Assembly (NCBI RefSeq): GCF_003855155.1
Contig: NZ_CP034073.1
Location: forward strand, 3,286,001-3,350,000
Source: Shewanella psychromarinicola
GTDB lineage: Bacteria; Pseudomonadota; Gammaproteobacteria; Enterobacterales; Shewanellaceae
Reading direction: 5' to 3'
DNA length: 64,000 bases
Of this stretch, positions 55,286-64,000 are shown in pieces. Every line of letters begins with the position of its first letter. The first letter of the stretch is position 1. Made by a program: the position numbers and the translations under genes. The notes below the pieces were generated by a model. That model did not search any database and was not told where the DNA came from. It saw only the letters and a list, made by a program, of their open reading frames with translations.

Positions 55286-57544
55286 ATGCTGAACAAAGAC
55301 CTGGAAGTCACCTTGAACCTAGCGTTTCAGCAAGCTAGAGATTCACGTCATGAATACATGACAGTAGAACATTTATTATTAGCGCTGATTGATAATCCCT
55401 CTGCTTATGAAGCATTAGTTGCTTGTGGGGCGGATGTTAATCGTTTACGAGAAGAAGTGGCTAATTTCATTCAACAAACCACACCGATTATTGCCGAATC
55501 AACTGAAGAGCGTGAAACACAGCCTACCTTAGGATTTCAACGTGTTCTGCAACGTGCGGTTTTCCATGTGCAATCATCTGGTCGTAATGAAGTTTCTGGC
55601 GCCAATGTGCTGGTTGCTATTTTTAGTGAGCAAGAATCCCAAGCGGTTTATTTACTGCGTCGTTGTGAGATTACCCGCTTAGATGTGGTTAATTTTATTT
55701 CTCATGGCATGGGAAAAGAAGACGATTCTGGCGAACCACAAGATCAAGAACGCATTGATGATCAATCTGAAAATGCCGAAGACCGTAGCATGTTGGCGCA
55801 ATTTGCGGCTAATTTAAACCAATTAGCGCAAGACGGTACTATCGATCCATTAATTGGTCGTGATGCTGAAATTGAACGTGCGATTCAGACACTCTGTCGT
55901 CGTCGCAAAAACAACCCCTTACTCGTGGGTGAAGCTGGCGTGGGTAAAACGGCTATAGCAGAAGGTTTGGCTTATCGCATCGTCAACAAACAAGTGCCTG
56001 AAGTGATGGCCAATGCGACCGTGTATTCGTTAGATTTGGGCGCATTATTAGCGGGCACTAAATACCGTGGTGATTTTGAAAAGCGCTTTAAAAGCTTATT
56101 AAAAGAATTAGCTGCGGATGAGCATGCTATTTTATTTATTGACGAAATTCATACCATTATTGGTGCTGGCGCCGCTTCTGGTGGTGTGATGGATGCGTCT
56201 AACTTACTCAAACCATTGTTATCAAGTGGTAAGTTACGTTGCATGGGGTCAACGACGTTCCAAGAATATCAAAGCATTTTTGAAAAAGACCGTGCTTTAG
56301 CACGTCGCTTCCAAAAAATTGATATCAATGAGCCTTCTGTCGCTGAAACCACCAAAATATTGATGGGGCTTAAATCTAAGTACGAACAATACCATGGTGT
56401 ACGCTATACCCAAGCGGCCATCAGCAGTGCAGCTATCTTATCGGCAAAGCACATTAATGACCGTCATTTACCCGACAAAGCGATTGATGTGATTGACGAA
56501 GCGGGTGCGCGTATGGTGATGATGCCGCAAAGCAAACGTAAGAAGACCATTGGTCAAGCTGAAATAGAGGCTATCATTGCCAAGTTGGCGCGTATTCCTG
56601 AGAAGTCGGTATCGTCGACTGACAAAGATATGCTGCGTAACCTAGAACGCAACCTTAAGATGGTGGTATTTGGGCAGGACAAGGCTATTGAGAGCCTCAG
56701 TTCCGCTATTCGCTTGTCGCGCAGTGGTTTAGGCTCAGAGAAAAAGCCAGTGGGTAGCTTTATGTTTGCCGGCCCGACAGGGGTAGGTAAAACCGAAGTC
56801 ACCAACCAATTGGCTAATTGTCTCAATCTTAAACTCATTCGGTTTGATATGTCTGAGTATATGGAACGCCACACTGTGTCGCGTTTAATCGGTGCTCCTC
56901 CAGGTTATGTTGGTTACGATCAAGGTGGCATGTTAACCGATGCTGTGATTAAAAACCCACATTGTGTGGTGCTACTTGACGAGATTGAAAAGGCGCACCC
57001 TGATGTATTCAACTTGCTATTACAAGTGATGGATCACGGTACGTTAACTGACAATAACGGTCGTAAAGCTGATTTCAGAAATGTGACGTTAGTGATGACA
57101 ACCAATGCTGGCGTGCAAGAAACTATTCGTAAATCGATTGGCTTTAGACAGCAAGATCATACTCAAGATGCCTTAGCTGAAATCAATAAAATCTTTTCAC
57201 CTGAGTTTCGTAATCGATTAGATTCAATCGTATGGTTTAATCATTTGGATATGACAGTAATCGCCAAAGTGGTTGATAAGTTCTTAGTTGAGTTACAGGC
57301 ACAACTTGATGATAAACATGTCACCTTGGATGTCAGTGACGAGGCTCGAACCTTGCTTGCGGAGAAGGGATACGACAAATCGATGGGCGCGCGTCCTATG
57401 TCGCGTGTGGTGACCGAATTGATTAAACGCCCACTAGCCGATGAAATTCTATTTGGCGTGCTTGAAAGGGGCGGTGTTGCGCACATTGACGTGAAAGACG
57501 GTGAGATCAATATCAATTGTGAGTCGTTAGAAAAAGTGTCGTAG
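55286..57544 (+). CDS. clpA: ClpA, ATPase subunit of ClpAP protease
   Basis: Unfoldase partner of ClpP. 752 residues, start at 55286 (MLNKDLEVTLN), which matches the E. coli N-terminus; TTAGGGGG lies upstream. N-domain (1-140, ClpS-binding), two AAA modules with Walker A GEAGVGKTAIAE (about 215) and GPTGVGKTEVT (about 497), Walker B AILFIDEIHT and CVVLLDEIEKA, and the ClpP-docking IGF loop in RKSIGFRQQDH. Operon with clpS. Confidence 0.97.
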   Translation: MLNKDLEVTLNLAFQQARDSRHEYMTVEHLLLALIDNPSAYEALVACGADVNRLREEVANFIQQTTPIIAESTEERETQPTLGFQRVLQRAVFHVQSSGRNEVSGANVLVAIFSEQESQAVYLLRRCEITRLDVVNFISHGMGKEDDSGEPQDQERIDDQSENAEDRSMLAQFAANLNQLAQDGTIDPLIGRDAEIERAIQTLCRRRKNNPLLVGEAGVGKTAIAEGLAYRIVNKQVPEVMANATVYSLDLGALLAGTKYRGDFEKRFKSLLKELAADEHAILFIDEIHTIIGAGAASGGVMDASNLLKPLLSSGKLRCMGSTTFQEYQSIFEKDRALARRFQKIDINEPSVAETTKILMGLKSKYEQYHGVRYTQAAISSAAILSAKHINDRHLPDKAIDVIDEAGARMVMMPQSKRKKTIGQAEIEAIIAKLARIPEKSVSSTDKDMLRNLERNLKMVVFGQDKAIESLSSAIRLSRSGLGSEKKPVGSFMFAGPTGVGKTEVTNQLANCLNLKLIRFDMSEYMERHTVSRLIGAPPGYVGYDQGGMLTDAVIKNPHCVVLLDEIEKAHPDVFNLLLQVMDHGTLTDNNGRKADFRNVTLVMTTNAGVQETIRKSIGFRQQDHTQDALAEINKIFSPEFRNRLDSIVWFNHLDMTVIAKVVDKFLVELQAQLDDKHVTLDVSDEARTLLAEKGYDKSMGARPMSRVVTELIKRPLADEILFGVLERGGVAHIDVKDGEININCESLEKVS

Positions 57545-57562
57545 TCATTAACGATACAATTG

Positions 57563-57590
57563 AAAAAGATGACCCATGGGTCATCTTTTT
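57563..57590. terminator. Terminator of clpA
   Basis: A perfect 28-bp palindrome centred on GACCCATGGGTC, with A5 on the left and T-rich sequence on the right. It is 18 bp past the clpA stop. The symmetrical ends make it bidirectional. Confidence 0.88.
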
Positions 57591-57658
57591 TATGTGTGTT
57601 AATTGCGCCTAATACCGTTTCTTGATAAATAAGTCATCAACTCAGAGCGTTACTCACT

Positions 57659-57814
57659 GTTCAATTCAATGGGTATTGATGGCAAAATGGGTATTCCCTT
57701 TTTAAATCAATACAACATAGCAGTGGAGCGTATGAGGTGCTTCTGCAAAACGGATTACAACCATCGCTATGCTTGGTTGAATGCTCTGATAAAGGGATAC
57801 CCATTACGTTGAAC
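57659..57814. repeat. 156-bp inverted-repeat element, MITE-like or structured RNA
   Basis: Ends are GTTCAA followed by AATGGGTAT at 57659-57676 and the inverted equivalent at 57795-57814. Inside, AATGGGTAT-TCCC occurs again on the left, and a second nested pair (around CATAGC and GCTATG) exists. No coding signal I support. It lies between the clpA and infA terminators, so it is not required by either gene. Confidence 0.55.
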
Positions 57815-57884
57815 ATTCGTTTTGTTTGATGCGTGTTGCTTTGCGCTGAGTACACTTTACTTATGCAGTTTGGTATAACAACAA

Positions 57885-57909
57885 AAAAACCGACAGGCAG
57901 TCGGTTTTT
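57885..57909 (-). terminator. Terminator of infA
   Basis: Perfect 10-bp stem AAAAACCGAC / GTCGGTTTTT with a 5-base loop. Leftward reading gives a seven-T tract, 20 bp past the infA stop. Confidence 0.9.
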
Positions 57910-57928
57910 ACATTGTTGAGGCTAGCGA

Positions 57929-58150
<222 letters not shown>

Positions 58151-58226
58151 TTAGTTATCCCATTAGCCTTCAAATATGAAAAAATCGGGCGTATCATGCC
58201 CCAAAAACCCTGAACTGTAAAGGGCG

Positions 58227-58946
58227 TTAACGAGAAAGAGGTGTAAGATTTTCGCCAACTTGCCAACCAAGTGCTGTTAAAATTTGATATGGACGGTATT
58301 GGCGTTTATAACTCATTTTCCTATTTTGATCAATTTGATAGCCCAAATACAAAAATCGCTTACCCAATGACTTTGCCAATTGGCATTGAATTAAAATCAT
58401 CAGTGAACCCAAGGATCGTTCAGCATAGTCCGGGTCGAAGTAACTGTAAATCGCCGAATAACTCTGTGCCATATCATCGGTGACCGCGACTGCAATTAAC
58501 TTCTCATGATCAAATACTTCGATATACATTGGCGGCAACCAATCAGATAATAAAAAATCATCATATTGGCTTTGTGATGCCGGGAACATGGGTCCATCGC
58601 TGTGCCGTTCATTAATGTAACGCTGGTACAAAATATAATGTTCAGGCCGTGATGTATGGCTGACTTTCCAATGTAAATCTCGGTTGTTCTTTAACGTGCG
58701 TTTCTGACGTTTTGATAACACAAAATCGTTCACATTCAATCGAATAGACTGACAGGCTTGGCAGTTTGGGCAACGTGGTTTATAAATGGCATTTCCATTA
58801 CGACGAAACCCCATAGCCAGAAGTTGTTCAAATAATGCTGCGTCAACTTGTGGTTCCTGGATGACCAACAATTGTTCTTTATTGCCTTCAATATAGTTGC
58901 AATCAAAAGGTTGGCTTATGCCGACGCTGACCGATTTAGAATTCAA
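58227..58946 (-). CDS. bpt: Aspartate/glutamate leucyltransferase Bpt (Ate1-like)
   Basis: Transfers Leu from Leu-tRNA to N-terminal Asp and Glu, creating a ClpS-readable N-degron. 239 residues. The N-terminal zinc-like Cys cluster is in [18 protein letters not shown]; the C-terminal GNAT-like half carries [17 protein letters not shown] and YLYLGYQ-type stretches. It overlaps aat by 11 bp (58936-58946), so both are one operon. Whether it transfers Leu or Arg cannot be proved from sequence alone; Bpt assignment follows the bacterial family. Confidence 0.93.
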   Translation of the reverse strand: MNSKSVSVGISQPFDCNYIEGNKEQLLVIQEPQVDAALFEQLLAMGFRRNGNAIYKPRCPNCQACQSIRLNVNDFVLSKRQKRTLKNNRDLHWKVSHTSRPEHYILYQRYINERHSDGPMFPASQSQYDDFLLSDWLPPMYIEVFDHEKLIAVAVTDDMAQSYSAIYSYFDPDYAERSLGSLMILIQCQLAKSLGKRFLYLGYQIDQNRKMSYKRQYRPYQILTALGWQVGENLTPLSR

Positions 58947-59643
58947 TTAACACCTCTTGTTTGTGCCATATTGACGCTGAAATGGCTTGATCTCGATATT
59001 GATGAAGTATCGACAAAAATTTGCGTCTTGGTAGGGCGTTAGCGCCAAGGCTGAGCAAATGTGGGTTTATTATTTGGGCATCAATTAACTGGAAATTATT
59101 TTTCACCAAGTGTTGATTCAGTATAGCAAACGCAGCTTTTGATGCATTAGTTTGGCGATGGAACATCGATTCACCGCAAAAAACACCTCCTACCGGAATA
59201 CCATACAGACCACCGACAAGGTGTTCGCCATCCCACACTTCAATAGAGTGAGCGCGCCCTTGAAGATGAAGTTCATAATAGGCCATTTGAATTTCTGCCG
59301 ATATCCACGTGCCACTTTGGCTATCGCGAGGCTGTGCACATCCCGCGACTACGTCCAAAAATGCATGATTAATGGTATAGCGCCACGTTGATTTTTTAAG
59401 AAACTTAATCAAGCTTTTACTGCCAAAAGGTTGAGTCGGCGTGAACACAGCTCTAGGGTCGGGCGACCACCATAAAATCGGGTCATTGGCATTAAACCAA
59501 GGAAAAATACCTTGATAATAGGCTTGTATTAAGCGGGTGGGCTGCAAGTCTCCTCCAATGGCTAATAAGCCATTAGGATTAATGAGGGCTTGTTCCGGCG
59601 AAGGAAACTCGATGGATTGATTTAAATAACACAGTGAGTTCAA
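58936..59643 (-). CDS. aat: Leucyl/phenylalanyl-tRNA--protein transferase
   Basis: Transfers Leu or Phe to N-terminal Lys and Arg. 235 residues, the E. coli length. Typical stretches are [39 protein letters not shown] and [20 protein letters not shown], then ASKAAF. First gene of the aat-bpt operon, with infA following. In E. coli aat lies next to infA and clpA in the same way. Confidence 0.96.
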   Translation of the reverse strand: MNSLCYLNQSIEFPSPEQALINPNGLLAIGGDLQPTRLIQAYYQGIFPWFNANDPILWWSPDPRAVFTPTQPFGSKSLIKFLKKSTWRYTINHAFLDVVAGCAQPRDSQSGTWISAEIQMAYYELHLQGRAHSIEVWDGEHLVGGLYGIPVGGVFCGESMFHRQTNASKAAFAILNQHLVKNNFQLIDAQIINPHLLSLGANALPRRKFLSILHQYRDQAISASIWHKQEVLIEF

Positions 59644-59694
59644 ATTGAGTATATTATTTGTAATATCGTATCGTTAACTTAGCGGAAATTAGCC

Positions 59695-60183
59695 ATGTTT
59701 AAAATCATAACTGTGAGTATGAAGAGTATTTTTGCAGTATTGCTGACAATTTGCCTTTTTTTTGGCCAAAGCCAAGCTGCTTATGAGCGAAATCAAGCGG
59801 TCCCCGTTGAGAAAGTACTGTATGGACAAATTGAATCGGTAAAGCAGGTGAGTGAAAAACAGCTGGTTGAAGACAGTCACAGTGGTTGGAAAACCTTTGG
59901 TGGAGCCTTAATCGGTGGTGTTATTGGCCATCAATTTGGTGGTGGTTCCGGTCAAGATGTTGCCACTGTCTTGGGGGCATTGATCGGTGGGGGGATCGGA
60001 AGTCAGCATGGTAACCAACAATATTATTTTGAAACTAAATTAGTTGAACTAATGATAAAGCAAGAAGATGGCAGCCAAGTTATGGTGATCCAAGATGCGG
60101 ATCCTGGAATGAGTTTTGCTGCCGGAGATGAGGTTAGGGTGGTTTACTTAACCGGTTATGTCAGAGTCGACCTTGCAATGTGA
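59695..60183 (+). CDS. Glycine-zipper outer-membrane-type protein (SlyB-like)
   Basis: A 162-residue exported protein. A signal peptide spans residues 1-28 (VLLTICLFFGQSQA); no lipobox Cys is present at the cleavage site, unlike true SlyB. Two glycine-zipper helices follow at about 63-105 (GGALIGGVIGHQFGGGSG and VLGALIGGGIGSQHG), then a small beta domain. Such proteins sit in or under the outer membrane; function unknown. It is divergent from aat. An ATG at 59722 would shorten the signal peptide. Confidence 0.82.
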   Translation: MFKIITVSMKSIFAVLLTICLFFGQSQAAYERNQAVPVEKVLYGQIESVKQVSEKQLVEDSHSGWKTFGGALIGGVIGHQFGGGSGQDVATVLGALIGGGIGSQHGNQQYYFETKLVELMIKQEDGSQVMVIQDADPGMSFAAGDEVRVVYLTGYVRVDLAM

Positions 60184-60284
60184 TAATGCGAGTAAAATAA
60201 CAGGAGCCTAGGCTTCTGTTATTTTACCCGCAGTCGTCAATACCTGTTTTGCAATACAGTATTATCTGTTATTGCCACGTTTTA

Positions 60285-60653
60285 TTAAAAACCTTGAGGC
60301 AATGTTTGCTTACCGATTGTATTTTCGAGTTTTTGACGCCACAACTGCTTAGGGGTTAATCCACCTGAGGTTGATTGAACCTTTTTAGTCGGTGTTTTTT
60401 TCGCTGCAGTTTTTGCCGATTCTTTTCGCCTAGGTTCAGCGACTAATCCGCACGTGGTTGTCAGTGGTACTTTTTTTACTGAAGATGCCGTTAAATTAGC
60501 ATGCATAGCGTCGAGTTCGCTAAAACGCACTGATTTTGCGCCGTCGATTTTATACCAACTGCCCGCTTGCTCAATTGAAACGGGTTTGCCAGATTGATTT
60601 TCAAGTGCCGTTTGTAATTGGCTGATGACCTCTTCTTTAGTCAATGTTGTCAT
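60285..60653 (-). CDS. Hypothetical protein with basic, Lys/Ala-rich middle
   Basis: A 122-residue protein I do not recognise. Start at 60653 (MTTLTKEEVISQLQ) is preferred. Residues 1-55 look like a small folded domain (SIEQAGSWYKIDGAKSVRFS); residues 70-100 are rich in Lys, Ala, Thr and Pro (ESAKTAAKKTPTKKVQ), like the linkers of nucleic-acid-binding proteins; the end is LTPKQLWRQKLENTIG. DNA or RNA binding is a guess from charge only. It is monocistronic. Confidence 0.65.
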   Translation of the reverse strand: MTTLTKEEVISQLQTALENQSGKPVSIEQAGSWYKIDGAKSVRFSELDAMHANLTASSVKKVPLTTTCGLVAEPRRKESAKTAAKKTPTKKVQSTSGGLTPKQLWRQKLENTIGKQTLPQGF

Positions 60654-61058
60654 AGTTAATAACCTACTTGTTATCACGTTAAATTAAGGTTGTAACTAAT
60701 TTTAAAGTGTTAAGTTATCAAAAGTCCAATCCATGCCAAAATTGTCGAATTATCAGTCAAAAAGTCGTTTTTATCGACAGTTTATTGGGACGTTATTGAA
60801 ATAAATAACTTTAGGCTATACGAATATTACCTGTCTCAGAGGCTTGTGTTTCTCATTGATTTAGATCCTAAAATATCTGTATTTTAAACCGTTTTTAGGT
60901 TGCATAAGCTTCGCGAGTTCGACCATATTCGGGTAAACTGGTGGTATCGCCATTCAGTATTATATGAATGAATATCGTGTGAGTCCGTATGGTCAATATC
61001 ATTATCAATAACCTTATATTGTCTACTGGCTGAGGTTAGTTAAATTTTTAGGGGTTTT
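60654..61058. other. Gene-free divergent region
   Basis: About 400 bp between the hypothetical gene and the Nif3-like gene, A/T-rich, with no coding signal. ATATCATTATCAATAA at about 60991-61006 faintly resembles part of a Fur box, but the match is too weak to call. Confidence 0.4.
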
Positions 61059-61838
61059 ATGTCCAAAAATCATCAAACATCAGTTATTTCACGTCAAGAA
61101 TTGGCGTCCTATCTTGATACTTTTTTAAACGTGAGTGCGTTTAAAGATTATGCGCCAAATGGGCTGCAAGTCGAAGGTAAGTCGAACATTCACACCATAG
61201 TCACCGGAGTTACAGCTTGTCAGGCACTAATTGATGCTGCGATAAAGGTCAACGCTGATGCAATTTTGGTTCATCATGGTTTTTTTTGGAAAAATGAGCC
61301 TGACGTCATCACTGGCATGAAATATCGTCGGATCAAAGCATTAATGGATAATGACATTAGTTTATATGGCTATCATTTACCGTTAGATGCACACCATGGT
61401 GTGGGTAATAATGCCCAATTAGCCCAACAATTAGGCATTATTAGCCCAAGAGTCTACGAGCCTGTGGCTCAGGATTTATTATGGCATGGTCATTTAGAAC
61501 ACCCATTAACGGTTGCCGAATTTAGCGAGTTACTCAGCAGTGTATTAAAACGTAAACCGTTGCACATAGGTGATGAAACCAAAATGATCTCGACCTTGGC
61601 TTGGTGTACCGGAGGTGCACAAGACTATATTGATGATGCGGCGCAAATGGAGGTTGATGCATTTATTAGTGGTGAAGTATCAGAGCGGACTTTCCATGCA
61701 GCAATCGAGCAAGGGTTACATTACTTTGCCGCTGGGCATCATGCGACAGAACAATTTGGCATCCAAGCTTTGGGTGAGCATTTAGCGGAAAAATTCAATA
61801 TTGAGCATCATTTTATTGATATTGTAAATCCCGTGTAA
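61059..61838 (+). CDS. Nif3/YbgI-like dinuclear metal protein
   Basis: A 259-residue protein of the NIF3/DUF34 family, which forms hexamers with a two-metal centre. Ligand motifs are AILVHHGFFW (about 68-77), YHLPLDAHHGVGNN (about 106-119) and AAGHHATEQFG (about 228-238). Often labelled GTP cyclohydrolase I type 2, but that activity is poorly supported; the biological role is unsettled. A short leader AGGGGTTTT precedes the ATG. Confidence 0.92.
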   Translation: MSKNHQTSVISRQELASYLDTFLNVSAFKDYAPNGLQVEGKSNIHTIVTGVTACQALIDAAIKVNADAILVHHGFFWKNEPDVITGMKYRRIKALMDNDISLYGYHLPLDAHHGVGNNAQLAQQLGIISPRVYEPVAQDLLWHGHLEHPLTVAEFSELLSSVLKRKPLHIGDETKMISTLAWCTGGAQDYIDDAAQMEVDAFISGEVSERTFHAAIEQGLHYFAAGHHATEQFGIQALGEHLAEKFNIEHHFIDIVNPV

Positions 61839-62040
61839 TTTGACAATATCGTAATGCTTGGTTGCGCCGGCGCTGATGTTCATTGCGTTACCGGCTTTAG
61901 TCTTAGGTAGATAACCGATGTTTAGTGCTGTTTTTTGACAACATTGACTTAGCTATTGGCATTAAACGAAGTCTACATAATGGGTGATGGACAAGACCAT
62001 GGATGTATCATATTGCCTTTTATTTGTTAAGGATCCGTAA

Positions 62041-63963
62041 ATGACCGAGTATTTCCTACAAGCTTTTATTTATTTAACCGCTGCGGTAATCGCTGTTCCC
62101 TTAGCCAATAAATTAGGATTAGGTTCAATACTCGGCTACCTCATTGCCGGGGTTGTTATTGGGCCAATTATCGGTTTAGTCGGCAGTGAAACCAACACGA
62201 TTCAACACTTCGCCGAATTTGGCGTGGTGATGATGTTGTTTTTAGTTGGGTTAGAGCTTGAGCCTAAAATGTTATGGGCGATGCGCAACCGTTTACTGGG
62301 GCTTGGTGGCTTACAAGTTGTTGGGACTATTTTGGCCGTGATGGCCTGTGCGACTTATGCTGGATATGGGCTCAGTACAGCGTTAACCATAGGGTTAATT
62401 TTTTCCCTTTCATCTACCGCAATTGTGTTGCAAACCTTATCTGAAAAACGCCTCAATAAAACCCATGCCGGAAAGAACGCATTTTCGGTCTTGCTGTTTC
62501 AAGACATAGCCGTCATTCCCATGTTGGCCTTTATTCCGTTATTAGCCTTACCTGAGTTAGTTGAGAAAGCCCAAGCTGCTGTTAGTAGTATGAGTGAACA
62601 ACACGAGCAGTTAAGTCTCGTGGCTTCATTACCAGGTTGGGCATATGCCATTGTACTGGTATTAGCTATTGGTGCTGTGGTGTTAGGTGGGCATTATCTC
62701 AGTAGGCCATTATTTAGGATGGTAGCGGACTCAGGAGTACGCGAAATATCTACTGCCGCAGCGCTTATGTTGGTGATTGGGATTGCAGCGTTAATGAGTT
62801 TGGTTGGTATTTCACCCGCATTAGGTACCTTTTTGGCGGGCGTGGTACTGGCTAATAGTGAGTTTAAACATGAACTAGAGTCCAATATTGGGCCTTTTAA
62901 AGGATTGTTATTAGGACTGTTTTTTATCACCGTGGGTGCTGGGATTGATTTTTCGGTGTTATTTGCCGATTTTAGCGAGATTATCTTAATGACCTCTGGG
63001 GTGATGCTAATTAAAGGGATTGTACTTTATTTATTGGCATTAATTTTTCGAATTAAAGGCAGTGATCGTTGGTTATTTGCCTTAAGTCTTGCTCAAGCGG
63101 GTGAGTTTGGCTTTGTATTATTAAGTTTCAGCGTGCAACAGCATGTGTTGCCTGCAGAGCTGGCACAAACCTTGTCGATAGTGGTCGCGTTATCGATGTT
63201 TTTAACCCCAGGGTTGTTCATTTTGTTCGAAAAGGTGATCTTTCCTCGTTTTCAGAAAAAAACCAATCAACGCGCCCAAGATAATATTGACGAGGTTGGC
63301 TGTGTGGTGATTGCTGGTATTGGTCGTTTTGGCCAAGTTGTTAATCGATTATTGATTTCCAATGGCATTAAAACGGTGGTGCTTGACCATCAAGCCTCAC
63401 AAGTTGACTCGATTAGAAAAATCAATACTAAAGCCTATTATGGCGATGCTACCCGTCCAGCTTTATTAACAACAGCGGGTATTGCCCAGGCTTCCTTGTT
63501 TGTTGTCGCCATCGATAATCGTGAAAGCAGTGTTGCGTTAGTGAAATATTTACATCATACCTACCCCAAACTTAACATCGTTGCGAGGGCATTCGATCGC
63601 GGCCACGGGCATTTATTAAAAGAAGCGGGCGCCGATATTGTTGAGTCAGAAACCCATCATTCTGCACTTGAAGTGGGCGCGGCGTCATTGCGCTTATTGG
63701 GCTATTCTGACGATTTTGTCAGTAAGCGAAAGTCGACGTATAAACGGGTTGAAAAAGAAGCATCTAAACGTCTATATGCACAATGGTTAACGGAATCAGA
63801 GGGTGAGCGGTTCAGCAATGACTTTTTAAACCTGTTTATGCGATACGAAGAACGATTAAAGCAGGCAATGGCAGAAGATTTTGAAGTGCAAACAGCGAAT
63901 GAGGCTTATAAATCAGAGACCGAATCAACCTCTAGTAGTGAATACAATAAACATAACAAATGA
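62041..63963 (+). CDS. KefB/KefC-type K+/H+ antiporter (CPA2) with TrkA-N domain
   Basis: A 640-residue CPA2-family cation/proton antiporter. Residues 1-385 hold about 12 membrane segments, with conserved motifs LGYLIAGVVIGP and FGVVMMLFLVGLELEP, then LQTLSEKR and LFQDIAVIPMLA. A cytosolic TrkA-N (RCK) domain follows at about 415-530 (VIAGIGRFGQVVNRLLISNG, VLDHQ, AYYGDATRPALL), then a charged tail. KefB and KefC of E. coli are glutathione-gated; no KefF/G ancillary gene is adjacent, so gating here is unknown. A terminator hairpin begins 22 bp past the stop. Confidence 0.92.
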   Translation: MTEYFLQAFIYLTAAVIAVPLANKLGLGSILGYLIAGVVIGPIIGLVGSETNTIQHFAEFGVVMMLFLVGLELEPKMLWAMRNRLLGLGGLQVVGTILAVMACATYAGYGLSTALTIGLIFSLSSTAIVLQTLSEKRLNKTHAGKNAFSVLLFQDIAVIPMLAFIPLLALPELVEKAQAAVSSMSEQHEQLSLVASLPGWAYAIVLVLAIGAVVLGGHYLSRPLFRMVADSGVREISTAAALMLVIGIAALMSLVGISPALGTFLAGVVLANSEFKHELESNIGPFKGLLLGLFFITVGAGIDFSVLFADFSEIILMTSGVMLIKGIVLYLLALIFRIKGSDRWLFALSLAQAGEFGFVLLSFSVQQHVLPAELAQTLSIVVALSMFLTPGLFILFEKVIFPRFQKKTNQRAQDNIDEVGCVVIAGIGRFGQVVNRLLISNGIKTVVLDHQASQVDSIRKINTKAYYGDATRPALLTTAGIAQASLFVVAIDNRESSVALVKYLHHTYPKLNIVARAFDRGHGHLLKEAGADIVESETHHSALEVGAASLRLLGYSDDFVSKRKSTYKRVEKEASKRLYAQWLTESEGERFSNDFLNLFMRYEERLKQAMAEDFEVQTANEAYKSETESTSSSEYNKHNK

Positions 63964-63978
63964 ACTATCAAGCCAAAC

Positions 63979-64000
63979 AAAAAAGACCGCCAAAGCGGTC
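63979..64000 (+). terminator. Terminator of the Kef gene, cut by window edge
   Basis: Six-base stem GACCGC / GCGGTC with loop CAAA at 63985-64000, preceded by an A-tract. The T-tract would lie beyond the window. Confidence 0.7.

Noticed and set aside
57661..57855. A 64-residue leftward open frame between clpA and infA
   Set aside because: It lies across an inverted-repeat structure, has no family and no ribosome binding site.
60991..61006. Fur box upstream of the Nif3-like gene
   Set aside because: Only one half-site agrees; too weak to call.

Overview
The window looks like a chromosomal segment of a marine gammaproteobacterium, most probably Shewanella. The evidence is gene content and order: ppsR/ppsA with ydiJ beside them, rluE-nudJ-mnmA-hflD-purB opposite a monomeric icd, cspD/clpS/clpA next to infA-bpt-aat, a leucine dehydrogenase with a LiuR-like palindrome, and roxA after purB. 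This assignment is inference from recognised proteins; no rRNA or tRNA gene is present. No CRISPR array, prophage or plasmid origin was seen.

Layout. 1-4.8 kb: the start of a NarL-type response regulator, then an IS605-type element (680-2480) with an apparently intact tnpB and a tnpA broken by a one-base deletion, then a thioesterase, a periplasmic histidine phosphatase and a SIMPL protein. 4.9-5.9 kb: an IS1595-family element with a perfect 8-bp target duplication. It separates the DAHP synthase gene from what looks like its own terminator. 6-14.7 kb: aroH-like gene, ppsR, ppsA, ydiJ, a DUF1285 gene and a MarR regulator. 15.4-20 kb: a three-gene cassette of archaeal flavour (DUF211, VIT1/CCC1-like, type IIA P-type ATPase), closed on its right by an IS630-family element.

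20.2-29.6 kb: a tightly overlapping leftward operon for an Mrp-type Na+/H+ antiporter, with the gene order of the antiporter half of archaeal Mbh hydrogenases. A secreted Rap1a/Tai-domain gene heads it, and nhaR is transcribed divergently. 30.4-35.8 kb: accessory genes (acyltransferase with divergent LytTR regulator, Nudix, Gfo/Idh/MocA plus monooxygenase with divergent LysR) between gene-poor stretches holding decayed fragments. 35.8-38.1 kb: a DUF1538 pair, a PII-like protein and a CBS protein, probably a second cation antiporter with its regulators. 38.3-43.4 kb: a TPR/TonB-C protein, a small membrane protein, a CBS protein, a two-domain acyltransferase and an LpxH-like phosphatase.

43.7-64 kb: mostly core genes: ldh, roxA, purB, hflD, mnmA, nudJ, rluE, icd, cspD, clpS, clpA, infA, bpt, aat, a glycine-zipper protein, a Nif3/YbgI-like protein and a KefB/C-type antiporter.

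Two themes stand out. Cation and pH homeostasis is over-represented: Mrp with NhaR, the DUF1538 pair, a Kef antiporter, a Ca2+-type ATPase and a VIT-type metal transporter. The N-degron pathway is nearly complete in one place: Bpt and Aat make N-degrons, ClpS reads them and ClpA unfolds the substrate. Mobile elements and their scars account for most of the remaining oddities.
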